Below, one piece after another: positions 23,909 through 36,035 of a stretch of 64,000 bases of DNA; within the stretch, counting starts at the first letter, position 1, and each line of letters begins with the position of its first letter. The DNA is taken from the NCBI GenBank assembly GCA_965153455.1, contig OZ234496.1, positions 8,765,863-8,829,862 of the forward strand, given 5' to 3'. Below the pieces are notes generated by a model. It was given only the letters and a program-made list of their open reading frames with translations. It ran no database searches and was not told the origin of the DNA. This DNA is from Sphagnum compactum (lineage: Eukaryota; Bryophyta; Sphagnopsida; Sphagnales). Position numbers and translations under genes: made by a program.

Positions 23909-25335
23909 ATGGTATGGAAATAACATTATGGTAAGTATTAATTCTTATTTTGAAAATAATACCAAACTATAGTTACAAATTAAATTGTACTTTCAACAAA
24001 TACATTTTACAAAATTGAAACAAATCACATAAACAACTTTAATTCTATATTTCCATAAACTAATTCTACACATACACAGTCAACAAACATGTGAAAACAC
24101 AAATTTCAAAATTGTTATTCTTCTCATTCCACAATTCACATACATCTCCTAAAACTTTACCAAAGTTTTGGTCTCCACAATGTACAATGTACCAAAAAAA
24201 ATAACAAGAGAGGAAATCATTTAAAATATTCCCTCCTAAAACATAATTCAAAACATAAGGCTATTCCACCATTTTGTCCACCTTTGTTTCTTATGATTCC
24301 ATTGTTTTTTGCTTCGACATCTGAATTATGGTGTAATTCATCTTTAGTTCATAATATTCATGTAGTTTGTTTCCTAAACAATATTATTACATAATTGCAT
24401 GAATTTAGTTAAAATGTAAATTGTATGTACTTCACATAAATAAAAAAGACATGGCATTTATATAAAAGTTATTTATATATATATAGTGCCATTTTTACAC
24501 TTTGAAGCCCACAAATTTTGCATGGACATATTTTTTACGACTTTCGCATGGAATCTATTGAAATTTTGTGATATTGGAAATTTGTGATGTAATATATTAT
24601 GTAATGGAACCTTCTAGAAGATCATCAACCTTTCAAAAAAATTCCACCAACTAAATTTTCTATAAGTTTATATTAAACATATTTTGAAAACTTGCATCGA
24701 TCACATATTTAAGAAGATTTTGACAACCATGTCTTCTAAAATCTTTTGCCAACTATTATTTCAAAAGAAGTTTCATCTTCTAAAATTAGTTCTACGTTTT
24801 CTGAAAATTTTAAACATACTTTTTATGAATTTTTTCTAAAAACTTATAAAAACTTCCAAGCATATTATTCATGGGTCTTTTCAAAAACTTCTATAAATTT
24901 TTAAACATATTTTTGGAAGATCTTTCTAAAACCTTATTTAAAAAATTTAATTATTTGTTGTCCATGGCATTTGTAATATGCATGTATCATTATGGATTGC
25001 CTACATTGATCAATCATATGTTGTATGTATTTGATCGATCCTCCACTAGGTTTCATTCATGTTCTATTTGCTCCAATTCCAACTCCAATTGTTGTATTTG
25101 TTTCTTTTGATTCAACATAGTTGATTCTAATCTCGTGTTGTCCCTAGTTAAAATTAAACATTGTGTTATTGTTTTATCTACTTCCTTCTTCAAGGCCTAA
25201 TATTTGTCATTAACTTGTTTCAAATTTCATCCCTCTCCACCTTGATATTCAATGCCTTTATTTACAACTCCATATTGATCGTATTCTAATGTTCATCAAA
25301 GAAATACATATGCATTTTGTTGATTTATTTCATTT
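23909..25335. other. AT-rich intergenic DNA
   Basis: No gene is recognised. A loose repetition of TCTAAAAACTT and TTTTAAACATATTTT words lies at 24620-24930. Confidence 0.45.
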
Positions 25336-25489
25336 CACTACTACAAAATGTGGGTGTAGTTCATTAGTCCCCGTTCACTAGACCAGTGAATTCATTGCTT
25401 CTTCACTAGTCCCCATTCACTACAACCAGTGAATTCACTCAAAATCTAGTGAAATCACTTGGCGTATAGGGACACCTTTTGTTGTAGTG
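25336..25489 (+). mobile_element. Non-autonomous CACTA element, 154 bp
   Basis: The element starts CACTACTACAAAA and ends TTTTGTTGTAGTG, the typical inverted termini of CACTA (En/Spm) transposons. It is flanked by TTT on both sides (25333-25335 and 25490-25492), the 3-bp duplication expected for the group. Subterminal CATTAGTCCC, CACTAGTCCC and CAGTGAATTCA motifs repeat inside. It codes for nothing and would depend on a transposase supplied elsewhere. Confidence 0.85.
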
Positions 25490-28400
25490 TTTTGTTTGTA
25501 AATTTTTGCTTCTTTTGGTTTTCCTAAACTATTAATTGTTGTTTAAATTGATTCACTTCCTAAGTTGCAACTTGTAGTTGATGTAACATCTACCACTTAT
25601 CCTCCTCCACTTGCTTTTATTGTAATTTCAAGCCCAACATTTGCAACAACACCACATTCAATTGTTAGTTATGTTACACCATCTATTGGAACATATTAAC
25701 AACTTTTTTATGTTGCTCCACATTTCTACCAAAAGTATTTCCCATTTGTGGTGTGTGAAATCTTGGAATATGTTCCATGGAACTATCTCTAGATAATTGA
25801 CCAAAGTTTATGTAGGTCATAAATTGTGATTTACCTTCATAAAATCTTGTAGAAAATCATGATCTATCCTTTAGTACAAATGTTGTTACAGGTTCAAGAT
25901 CCACTTAAACTTGTGGATTTGTTGTTTTTTATGGTTCAAGAAACAATAATTTCTCTTTAGGAATTGTAGATCTTGAATGCTCACATTTGGCCTACATTTT
26001 TGCCCTCTATGTTGCTCGTGCTTGCGATGGTAGTGATTTTGATATCTTTCTTTGTTCCCATGGTGGTTATGGTTGGCTCTTGATGAAATGAATAATTGGT
26101 GGTGGGGTTTATTCTATAGCTCCTTTCATGGTTGTCTTCTTATTGTAGATTGTACCACCCAAGTTTCTTCCACAACATTAGATTGAATTATAAACTGTTG
26201 TGTACAAGTTTTTGTCTCGTCCTTTCTCCTTGTGGTTATGTTTTAAAAGACAAATTGGCTAACTTTATGGGTCTTTTGTTCCTTTGAAGTTTCTCCCTCA
26301 ACTTCATTGTTGATTGAAATGTTGTTGTGTGTACTATGGTCTAGATGCAAATCTTGGTTGACTATGAATATGCACCTAAGAGCCAAAAACCATGTTGACT
26401 AATGGTGAAAATTATGAATTTCTTTACATATATTTTTTTCGTAACATTTTAAAGTTATGTTAATCATTCCAAGTTGTGTTAAATGATTAATACGAATGTT
26501 GAGGAATTAAAATTAAAAATTTATTAATTAAATTTGGGGTTTTGGTTTAGTAAAGCACATTTGAACTTAAATAGGTGATGTGTTAGACTGTGGTTAATTT
26601 TACAAAAGACTATTGTAATAACATAATGTTGATGATAAAAAAATTAGATGATAATAACCTACTACCCACATTAAAAAAAAACTCATAATTAAAAAAGATA
26701 TGGAATTTGAAACTTTAGAAATTCAAAATATTTTTCAAATTTTAAAAATTTCAAAAGTTTTTTACCACATGTAAATGGCATGTAATAATGTGCATGACAT
26801 ACAAAACAAAATTGTAGTTTATGATACAATAAACAAAAAACTAAAATAGTTAGCATATTTTGGTATGTCTCAAAATTATGATAATTTTCAAGATGAAATG
26901 AAAAATTTGGTAAAATCTACACCCTTTGAAAAATTCATATTTATTCAACAATGATTAACACAAAAACATGTGGTCTATTGGGGCAACTATATGTATTTTT
27001 AATAACAAGTTGCAAAAGGTTTCATTCAAAAATTCATTGTCCTTTTGTAAAGTAATTTGGTTGGCTCCTTTGTCTGTACTTGCACCTCATTATGGTTTTT
27101 TTAGTTTTTTCAAGGAATTATTCCTACATCGAAACTTCTATGACAAATGCAAAGTTGGACATGCCTTGGCATCCACCTTATCTTTCCCTTCCAACATCTT
27201 AACCTAAGATTTAATCCATCTCTCCAATTCCTTGACCAAATGCATAAACATGATTTCTACCAAATTTTCATGTTCTCCCTTATCTACCTTCATAATTGTA
27301 ATTGCATTTCTATTATAAAAATATATATTATCTTTCTTTGGTAGATTATTTAAATTAATGCAAGAAATCTAATATCGTGAGGTGTTTTCATTTTAACCAC
27401 ACTCCACCACTCATTATTTACATAAACATTTGACATTGCAATGTTTCTCAACACTTCTTGTACAAACTATGAGGCTTTAACAATAGGTTGATTATGTTTT
27501 CATGTTAGGTTTTAAGCCAATATTACACCTATATTGTTAGTAACAATGCATATGCATAAGCATGGAACTCTACCTTAGATGTTTGGAATAACAAAATTGG
27601 TGCTTGTATTTATTTTTATTTAATTAACTCCCATTCTTATTGACATTTTGTGGTTCACAAAAAAGGTTTTGTCTTCCTCATGAGTTTAGTGATGGGGCCA
27701 TGATGAACACAAAGTTTTTAATGGAGCAACAATGAAACTATGCCATACCATTAAACATTTGTATCTATTGTGGATTTGTAGTTACATGCATGTTAACTAT
27801 GGATTGTATGTTCTTGAGATTCAATAGTTTAGCTAGCCTTTAGAAAGGGGTAAGTAGAAAGTCAACAACTTAGTCTTCTAGGAGGGGCAGTTCACTAAGT
27901 GGTTGCCCCATTAGTAGGAGCTAATTTAGGGGTGTAGATTTGAAAGGTAGGCAAAATTATTGCCCCTAGTACCATTTTCATTTGTTTATTTATTTTGTCT
28001 TTTTTTCTATTCCTATAAGTGGTCATATTCTTTTAACCTTACAAGGTAGTTCTACTATAAAGTAGAATTATCACAATTAGGAGTATTTAATATTATCTCT
28101 TTGAAGAATAATTCTCTAAGTGCGTTTTCAAATAATTGTAAAAAATTGTACTAGTTTAATTGTATTTAATTTTTTTTGTTAACACCCCCGACATTACCAT
28201 AAGGTGGGAAGATAATTGTCTAACCCCCTTGTTTGGGCCTATTTTCATTTGGTGACCATGCCAAGGATTTAATTTTCAACATTTTGGTTGAAATTTTAAG
28301 TTTAAGTTTTGGGTGTTTTTTTTGTCTTCACCATGTTGTGAATCTTTTGTTCAAATCTTTGGTTGGGATTTTGTGTTTTAAGATATTGTGCCAAATTTTG

Positions 28401-28736
28401 TTGTTTTTCGTTCATTCTTTGTGGGATTTTCAAGGAAACATACATGGTTGTGATTTTTGAGAAAAATAAGAGGTTGTGGTGGAATTACAAAAAATGAGAA
28501 ATAGTTTTTGTTTTTGGAGATTTTTTGACCATACCATTGATTTGAATCCATGTTTTTGGTTTGTGATTTGTGGGGTTTGTTTGTTTTTAAGCAAAGAAAA
28601 ATAGAATTCTTGATTTCAGGGCTTGATTATATCCTATGGGGTAGTGTTATATAATAATAAATCTAGGGGATTGTTTTTCACTAAACCTTGGGGTAGTAAT
28701 AGTGAAAGTTTAAATGAAAACCTAGTTTATGCCACC
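25490..28736. other. AT-rich intergenic DNA
   Basis: No gene is supported. Short open frames, for example 26968-27207 and 28233-28460 on the + strand, are rich in Phe, Leu and Cys and show no known domain. Old element remains are likely, but none was identified. Confidence 0.4.
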
Positions 28737-29400
28737 CACCAAAGTCTAGCCTAGATTAACCTAGGTTAACTAAAGCCTTCCCATGCTATAATAAGTTAAT
28801 AGGTAACATAACCTAACCCTATTTAAGATAAACCTAGAAGTTAAACCTAAACTAAACTTAAACACTAAATCTAAAAGCTAAGGTTAGAGGCTAAATTTAC
28901 AAGATAAATTTAAAAGCAAAACTTAAAAGTTAAAATAAAAACCTAAACCTATGTTAAACTTAAAAACTAAACCTAAAGGTTAAACCTCAAAATTTAAACC
29001 TACACATTAAACATAAGTTAAGCCTACAAGTTAAACTTAGATGATAAATATGGGTTAAACATAGGTTAAAAGCTTAAAGTTAAAGGCTAAACTAAGGTTA
29101 AACTTATAAGCTAAATTTAAAGGTTAAACTTGAGCAAAACTTAAGAAAAAATGAAAGGTTAAACTTAAGCTAAACTTAATTAAACACAATGAAACACATG
29201 CTAAATTTAAATTAAACCTAAAGATTAAATTTAAGCTAAATTTAGTTAAACAAAACTAAACCTAGGTAACCTAGACTAAACTTAGGTTAAATTTAAAAGG
29301 CTATACCTAAAGGTGAAACTTAACTTAAATTTAAACTAATCCTAAAGGTTAAACCTAGGCTAAACCTAATTAACCTAGGTTAAATTTATTTTAAATTGAT
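28737..29400 (-). repeat. Degenerate AAACCTA / TTAAACTTAAGC repeat block
   Basis: This stretch of 660 bases is built from drifting AAACCTAAAGGTTA, TTAAACCTA and GCTAAACTTAA words. It is the reverse complement in theme of 15686-16250. There is no fixed period and no coding potential. Confidence 0.55.
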
Positions 29401-29797
29401 TAAAAACACATATAGACACAATAGGGGAGAGGACATCAACACTGATTTGAAAAATATGCCATGTCAAAGAAGGAGGCATTCATGCAGTCATCCTAACAAC
29501 AATTTGTTTGTTACAATAGAGGATAATTACTTTTTGAAAATGCTATGCCTCCTAAAAAAGGATAATTTTGTTTGCAAATTTGCAAAACAAAAAACAATTT
29601 GTTAGACCTTGCCACTAATTGAAACTAATTATAAAAATTTAGAACATAGATATTTGTCATTACAACAATACATCAGATAAAAATGTTACCTTGTTTTGAT
29701 TAGTGCATTCAATTTCCTTGGGGCTAAACCATTTTCAACACATGTTCTGGTTCATTCTTGTCAACCTTTCCCTAAATTTTTTGGCCAAATTATACAT
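29401..29797. other. AT-rich DNA, left side of the second hAT copy
   Basis: A 69-codon frame at 29396-29605 has no recognised domain. The left terminus of the neighbouring hAT copy was looked for here (CAGTGTTGGG or a variant) and not found. Confidence 0.35.
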
Positions 29798-30070
29798 TTA
29801 TGCAATTCTCCTTATGTAGTTTTTAATAGAAACATATGTCAAGTCTTTACAAATTTTTTCATTTGTTGTAGCATATTGACAAACCTTGGAAAATGCATGC
29901 CCAAAGCGAATGCTTTGATAACTTTCCTCCAAACCCAAAATGTCACAACTCATAATTACTTTTAATGTAGAAATCATAGTGTTCAAGTTAGACTCCTCAT
30001 TTTTCACATGAACAATAATTTTTTTTCTCAAGTTATACTTTTCTAGTAACTCAATCAAGTTTTTGGCCAA
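29798..30070 (-). pseudogene. hAT transposase middle fragment
   Basis: The 90-residue frame reads NLIELLEKYNLRKKIIVHVK, then NEESNLNTM, then GHAFSKVCQYATTNEKICKD. This resembles the middle, catalytic part of plant hAT transposases, in the region before the large insertion domain. The frame is open here but does not continue into the conserved C-terminal half. It is the part of the protein missing from the copy at 20485-23908. Confidence 0.65.
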
Positions 30071-31059
30071 GTCTTTCCAAATGTATCTATAGTTTCAAAA
30101 ATACCAAATGTAACAAGTTTTAGCTACCAATCAATTCAGGGAACATTTCTTGTGAAAACTCTTTTAGAAGGAAAGACCAATCTTGGACACAAATGTAAAC
30201 ATAAGCACTTCATCCAAAAACCTTCAACAAATTGCATGAACAAATGATTTTTAATAATCAACAAGCCCATATTTTCAAGAAACATTTTTTGCTGCATATG
30301 ATCCTTTTGGAAAGGTTATTTGGTAGCAAAAAATTGACAATTGCACTATCTATTTATTTATTTATTTTTGTAGGTTGTCTGTTCATTTCTCCTTGCAATG
30401 GATTGTTTACTTCCTCCTCAAAAGTTTTTGCAATAATAAAATGGTATGTATTCACATGATTTTTCAATGTTGTTATTCCATTTGTTGTATTATATATGAC
30501 TAGATGTTTCCTTGCTTGAATTTTTGGGTATAAACCAAAATTTGACTATTATAACAAGTAATGCATTCATGGTTTGTGGGCATTTCGCATCAACATCCTC
30601 ATTATCATTGACACAAAATAAACCAACATAAAATATTTCTACCATGTGATTTCCACGATGTTATTTGGGCATGCAACTTTTTAATATATTTTTTCATTTT
30701 TTGGATTTTGACTAATTTCAATTTGAAGACTAAGGTTTATTTCATATTTTTCTTCCATTACATCATTCATAAACACTTCACACATATTTCCACTTATCAT
30801 ATTTTCATTTAAAAAATACTGAACCATTTGAATTTTCACAAGAGAATACGGCTTTGAAATGAAAAAAAATAAAATCAAACAAATATATGATAAACCAAAA
30901 GACCAAATACATGCCCTGCAAAATAACCTAAAATGCAAGCACCTATAAAAATATTTACAAATTATTCAACATTTTATTCAATTTTGATTGAAAGCATATG
31001 CAAATGTTAAATTCTTTTTGCACTTCTTTTCCAATTGTAGAGGAGTTCCACCACCTCCA

Positions 31060-31790
31060 CAAAGGCATTGGTAGGGGGTAGTACTTCACCATGGCATAAA
31101 CAACACAATGAACTAGCAACACCAATAACGTGACGAACTATCAATAACACTAGAGGGGTGGTAAATGGCAATGGTGGGTATTTAGTAGCGATGGAAGCGT
31201 AAAACAATGTGAAAGACCATTGGCTTGCCATTAAATGGCAATGGGGGTAGTATTTCAAAAAAATGGGAATATAACAATTAACACTCACAAGAACAATAAG
31301 GGGGCTCATGTGGATACTTGAGAACTAGTAGCACCATCACCAACATGACAAATTAATAGCACCAACGACAAATAATAGCACTAGCGACGAACAACAACAT
31401 TGGTGACAAATAATAGCACTAACAACAAACCAACATGAACACTAACGAACTAGCAACATTAGTGAATTGTAACACCAACGACAAATTAACAGCACCTGCA
31501 AACCATCAACACTAGAAATGAACAACAACATCAGCAAACTAGTAGCACCAATAATGAACCATTAGCACTAGCAACAAACTAGTAACACCAACGACAAACC
31601 AATAACACAAAGAACTAACACTGCCAATGACGAACCAACAATGCGAACCAACAAAGGAGCAACTCAAAAGAATAAAACAAGGAGTAAACAAAAGCAATGC
31701 AAATGAATTAAACAAGGAGCAATGCAAAGGAGCTAAATAAGGAACAAAACAAAAAGCAAACATGAGCAATGTGAATAGAAAAACGAGGAG
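31060..31790 (+). repeat. AACACCAACGACAAAC-type low-complexity tract
   Basis: Reiterated words such as AGCACTAGCGACGAAC and AACACCAACGACAAAC lack a strict period. It corresponds in position within its element to 22990-23640. Antisense frames are translations of the repeat, not genes. Confidence 0.55.
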
Positions 31791-32689
31791 TAATATTAAG
31801 ACTAAATTTCATTAAAAACACAAAACCCTTGTAAGGTTTTTATATAATGGGCATCGCTGCTTAACCTAAACCCTAAACCAAACATAATCAACCTATTAAC
31901 TATAACCTCAATTTAACATGAGAACAAGGTTTTGGTTTTTTCATAAGACCAACCTGGTTTTTAAAAAAAAATTCTAATGGTATTCAATTCTCACTCAAGT
32001 GAAAATTGTCAGTCTGATATTTATACCAATATCACTTTTGGTGATATTAGTTGGTTCTCCATGTGAAAATCAATCTAAGAATCGAAGGTCCTAGTAAAAA
32101 CCACCCAACACTAATATATACATACTTCAAACCTTTGTAAACTTTTTGATTTGTTGTAACATATTGACATGATTTTAAAAATGCATACCCAAAAAAATTT
32201 CCTTAGGGTGCAAATGGGATAACACAAACCACACCTGCCTGCTTAGGGAATTGTTTTTGGGGGTATATTTTTAATAATATTCTCACAAAAGTTCTTAATT
32301 TTTTAAAAAAATATTAATTAAAAAAACTATTATGTTAAGGTTTATGTATAAATTTTTTTAAAAAAATCATTTTCAAAAGTTTTAAACCCCATTTACAAGT
32401 CATTTTTGTGTTTAAAAGCAACCATTATAATGTTTAATGAGTGTTTTTGAAAACTCTTTCATCATTGGCTATTTTTCAAATTAATTCACATGTTTTATTG
32501 ATATATTAGGAACCTTACAATATAAAAAAATCTTATACTTGCAACATCAAATTAAATTGTCACTTCTAAATGTGAAAAATTAAGCAAGCATTCAACTTGT
32601 TGTGGCTCTTGTTTGTGTGACTACACTTGGTGATGGTGAAGAACATTCTTGAAAACATAAAACATTCATGAAAAAATAGACATTCACAA

Positions 32690-33040
32690 AATGAAAAAAG
32701 AAGAAGCCGTGAGGGTTTTTATTTTGGTGGGTGCCACGAGGAGGAATTCTACAAAGCTTTATGCTTTAACTTAATTTCTAACCTATTTTAACAACACCTT
32801 AATATAAACTAATGGCCTCCTAATCCCTAGTTGCTAGCTATCACTCTACACCCCATTTAATCCCTACATTGCTTGAGAACTAGATTTGAATTCTTTGAGA
32901 AAACCCATTTGGTTTTCATGATTTACAAAAAGGGGGCAGGGGGGGGGGGTGGGGAGTGGACGGTTCTAAGGACCAATTCTCACATGGGTCAAAACTAATG
33001 TTATGCAAATATTGATTTTTAAGAGAACATATGGTCTGGT
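32690..33040 (-). repeat. Possible third, truncated hAT end region
   Basis: GAGAACTAGATTTGAATTC, CCCATTTGGTTTTCATG, GGTTCTAAGGACC and AATTCTCACATG resemble the subterminal segments of the two hAT copies in order. A clear CCCAACACTA terminus is absent. A run of G residues at 32938-32949 interrupts it. The assignment is tentative. Confidence 0.3.
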
Positions 33041-34984
33041 GCATTATATATTAGGTTTCGAATTTTTTAGAAAATATTCAAGAACCTTTGGGTATGGTTT
33101 AATAAATATTTTTGTCAACTCATTGCAGTTAATGATTATAGGATTTAGAAATGGATGCAATTTTTGATACAATTAGGATTTAGGGTTATGATTTCAAAAA
33201 AAATTCATTTGATTCAAATTGACATGGGCCCTATCATTTAACTTTTCCTATGCATCACACATTGTCATTAAACTTACAAAAAGATATTAAAACTACATAT
33301 TACATATGTGCAAATGTAAGGTTTGTTTATAACCAAAAATGAATGTAGAAGTTTTGATCTATAACTCAAACTCTTAGCATCCTATGATCACCCATGAAGA
33401 TGATTTTTTATCCAAAGTGGTGGGGTGAAAATCTTAAACCTTAACAATACCCCTCTAAGGCACTAAAACCCAAAGAGGTCCTCCAGAGTTTTCTCCACTG
33501 AAAAATAGGCTTGTCTCCAATGATGGTATTTTTGTTGTCACTTGACCAGAGATGGATGTTTTTAGTCACATGGATTTTGGGACAAAGCCATCATCATGTA
33601 CTACTACAGAACGGCCAGAATGAACTGGCAGCACCCACCAATGAAAGATGGATGATAAGAGATCAGAAAACAAATTTCTGTTGGCTTCCAGTTCCGTAGC
33701 TAAACCATCATGGTTAGATAAGTTGCTTCCTTTATTACCTACCTACCTACCTACTAACAACCCAAGTCGGTTAACCATACCTAAGTAACTGCCTGAACAT
33801 AACACCCATACCCACTTCTGGTCCACTTTTGTTGACCCGAAAGCTCGAGAAATCCCACCCCCCAAACCCAACTCCCCTGCGGGAGGAGGTAGACCTGAAA
33901 ATTAGGGGAGGAAGGAAGGAAGGAAGGAGGCCCACAAGAGGAGGCCTTCCCAAAGAGTAAAGAACAAAAGAGTTTCTTACCTTAAATGATGGGAGGTCTG
34001 TTCAATTGACAAATAGGTTTAACTTATCTGGTGGTGCTGGGATATGTCCAAGCTTGCAGAAAGCCCTTAGACCACCCCTACCCTAGGGTTACCGATCTCT
34101 TTAGACCTGCAAACCCAGAAGTTGTCCATGCATGGATATAAGTCTCCGAAGCTGGGGATTTCTTCACAAATTGTCACATTACATAAACACTGGCTGCCCT
34201 AGAGTCCGTCCCTCATTGGATAAAGGCCTTCTTCCCGCCCCCACTAAACACAACAAACCTCAGGTTTAGAGAGGTTTAGAGGCCAGGCCCAGGCGCCCTG
34301 TTAACTGGGAGGAAGCCTCTCAATGACTTTGTTAACTAACACCATTCTGGTGTCAACTGGAAGCGCAAAAAGTATTTCAGTTGGAATTAATTGGGAATTA
34401 ATTTACTTTTTGAGATTATAAGTGATCGGGTATTTGGTCGTCAACAAATACCCAATTTGTGATATCCTGGAACAGGTCCTGGTAGAACCAGTGGTATACC
34501 ACCTACTGGAACATGGCTTGCGCTAAAAGGCTCACCACGTTCCTAGGTGGAATGGGTCCCTATCGGACCCATTCCGTAGTTACATAACCCAGCTGCCTCG
34601 CTGACTCCTACACCCAGGCAGCAACATGTATATTAGAATTTAGGTCCCCACCCAACTTTTCCAACGTACGTGCTCACTTACGCGCAAAAGGAAGGATTTC
34701 CAATGCATCTATTTGGAAAAGAAACGGTGAAATTCTCAGGTTGTAAACTAGGAGTAACTGACTTTCTGGTAAGGTCAAGTTTTTAGTGCAACAAGAAGAA
34801 GAAGAAGAAGAAGAAAATAGTACATGGAGTTTGACCCAAAGGTACCCACGTTCCCATTCCACGTGATCACTTTAACTCGGTAACATGCAGAGCGGGGTGG
34901 ACAGCAGCAAGCAAACATCGAACATGGCTTATTAGTGGTCAATTACACTCACAACCGTTGCCGAGTCTGCCATGGGTCCTCCAC
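33041..34984. other. Intergenic DNA, GC-richer from about 33480
   Basis: From about 33480 the composition shifts to higher GC. An (ACCT)n run is at 33739-33752 and an (AAG)n run at 34794-34815. A perfect hairpin lies at 34549-34575. Small frames carry no known domain. This stretch looks younger or less eroded than its surroundings, but I cannot name what it is. Confidence 0.4.
34549..34575. other. Perfect 11-bp hairpin
   Basis: GGAATGGGTCC at 34549-34559 is followed by a 5-base loop and by GGACCCATTCC at 34565-34575, a perfect reverse complement. No T-run follows and no gene is adjacent, so its meaning is unknown. Confidence 0.7.
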
Positions 34985-35700
34985 CAGTGTTGGGAGGGTA
35001 TTTGATTTTCGTAATCCCCCATTGGTTCCGGCTTTTAAACCTTCAGAATTGAAGAACAACCGGTTCCAAGCGCTTTAGGAAAAAAAAAATCAGAATCAAA
35101 GAATTGCCAGTTCTGGTTATTTCTGCAGAATCAAAGAACTGCCGGGTTTCATGAAAGCACAGGCTAAGAACCGCCAGGTTTCACAGAAGAACCGGCAAAG
35201 AACTGACTAAGAACCGCCAGGTTTCACAAAAGAGCTGGCAAAGACCTGACTAAGAACCGTCAGGTTTCATGAAAGAATCGGCAAAGAACTGAGCAAGAAT
35301 CGTCAGGTTTCATGAAAGAACTGGCAAGGAACCGTCGACTTTCATGAAAGAATTGACAAGGAACCGTCAGATTTCGTGAAGCAACATTGGTTTTCTGGCC
35401 GGTTATTTGACTTGTTCAACATTTTGGGAACTGTGGTTATGTATCCGAACCGGATATTTGATTTCCATTTGAGAGTCATGGTTATGAACCGTAAGAACCA
35501 GCCTGATACCTGGTTGGGGGGTTGGTGCCATTCTAATACCCATCCAACGATGGCCATTGCCCACCAACTCAACCGTTGTCTTGCGGGCGAGCTTCTGAAT
35601 TTTGAGGTAACAACAGTTGGTTTGGGTTGGCTTCTTCATAAAAAGAAAATAACCGCCCAAAGAACCGGCCAACTGTGAAATTTCGAACTTCCTTGGGCAC
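34985..35700 (+). mobile_element. hAT-like terminus with subterminal repeats
   Basis: CAGTGTTGGG at 34985-34994 equals the left terminus of the hAT element at 20485. Inward lie GGTTCC, AACCGG and AACCGTAAGAACC motifs and the 43/32-bp tandem repeat. An opposite terminus (CCCAACACTG or similar) was not found before 35900. It is therefore a solo end or an element with a lost right side. Confidence 0.45.
35131..35385 (+). repeat. Mixed 43-bp and 32-bp tandem repeat
   Basis: The core CAGGTTTCATGAAAGAA recurs with starts at 35143, 35175, 35218, 35261, 35304, 35336 and 35368. The steps are 32, 43, 43, 43, 32 and 32 bases. The long form differs from the short form by an 11-base AAGAACTGACT-like segment. 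Unit words include AAGAACCGCCAGG and AACCGGCAAAG. Confidence 0.8.
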
Positions 35701-35954
35701 AAAGACCTAAAGGAACAAAGAAGACTTGGACCTAGCAACGTACCTTTCAGGGACATATTGTTGAAACCCATTATCGAGTATAATAGTAGGGGCGGCCAAG
35801 GGGACTTTGGCACCTACTTTTGCATTTCATTAGGAAACTTTCCATAGCGAGAGACAAAATTATTATTTATTTATTCCCATGACAACGAGCATGATGTGGG
35901 TAAGGCTCATGATCCACCTACATGATGAGGCGGCAATCACTATTTGTTTTTTTC

Positions 35955-36035
35955 AAAATTTGTTACGTACATGATGATCAAACCACAAGAGGACTTAGCC
36001 AAATTTGGCTATAAATGAGATATGAAAAAAATCAC
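35955..36035 (-). repeat. Palindromic-family repeat copy, reverse orientation
   Basis: The exact palindrome TAGCCAAATTTGGCTA lies at 35996-36011. To its left is the reverse of the downstream module (GATGATCAAACCACAAGAGG). To its right is the reverse of the upstream module (TAAATGAGATATGAAAAA). A partial GCAGCCAAATTAG near 36553 may be a further remnant. Confidence 0.6.

Larger units (their letters stand above)
29798..32113 (-). mobile_element. Second decayed hAT copy, one end defined
   Basis: The right end CCCAACACTA at 32104-32113 is identical to the right end of the first hAT element. Inside it come GGTTCTC- and GATTCTC-like subterminal motifs (31900-32095), a TAAACCCTAAACC stretch near 31865 and a CAACACCAACGACAAA-type tract (31060-31790). 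The transposase fragment at 29798-30070 follows. This order equals that of the first element. The left terminus was not found, so the left coordinate is only the edge of recognisable transposase. Confidence 0.5.

Noticed and set aside
20477-23916. 8-bp target duplication of the hAT element
   Set aside because: GTCGTAAC and ATGGTATG agree at only four of eight positions, close to chance.
35131-35385. CRISPR-like regular repeat
   Set aside because: Plant nuclear DNA, units vary between 43 and 32 bp, there are no unique spacers and no cas genes.
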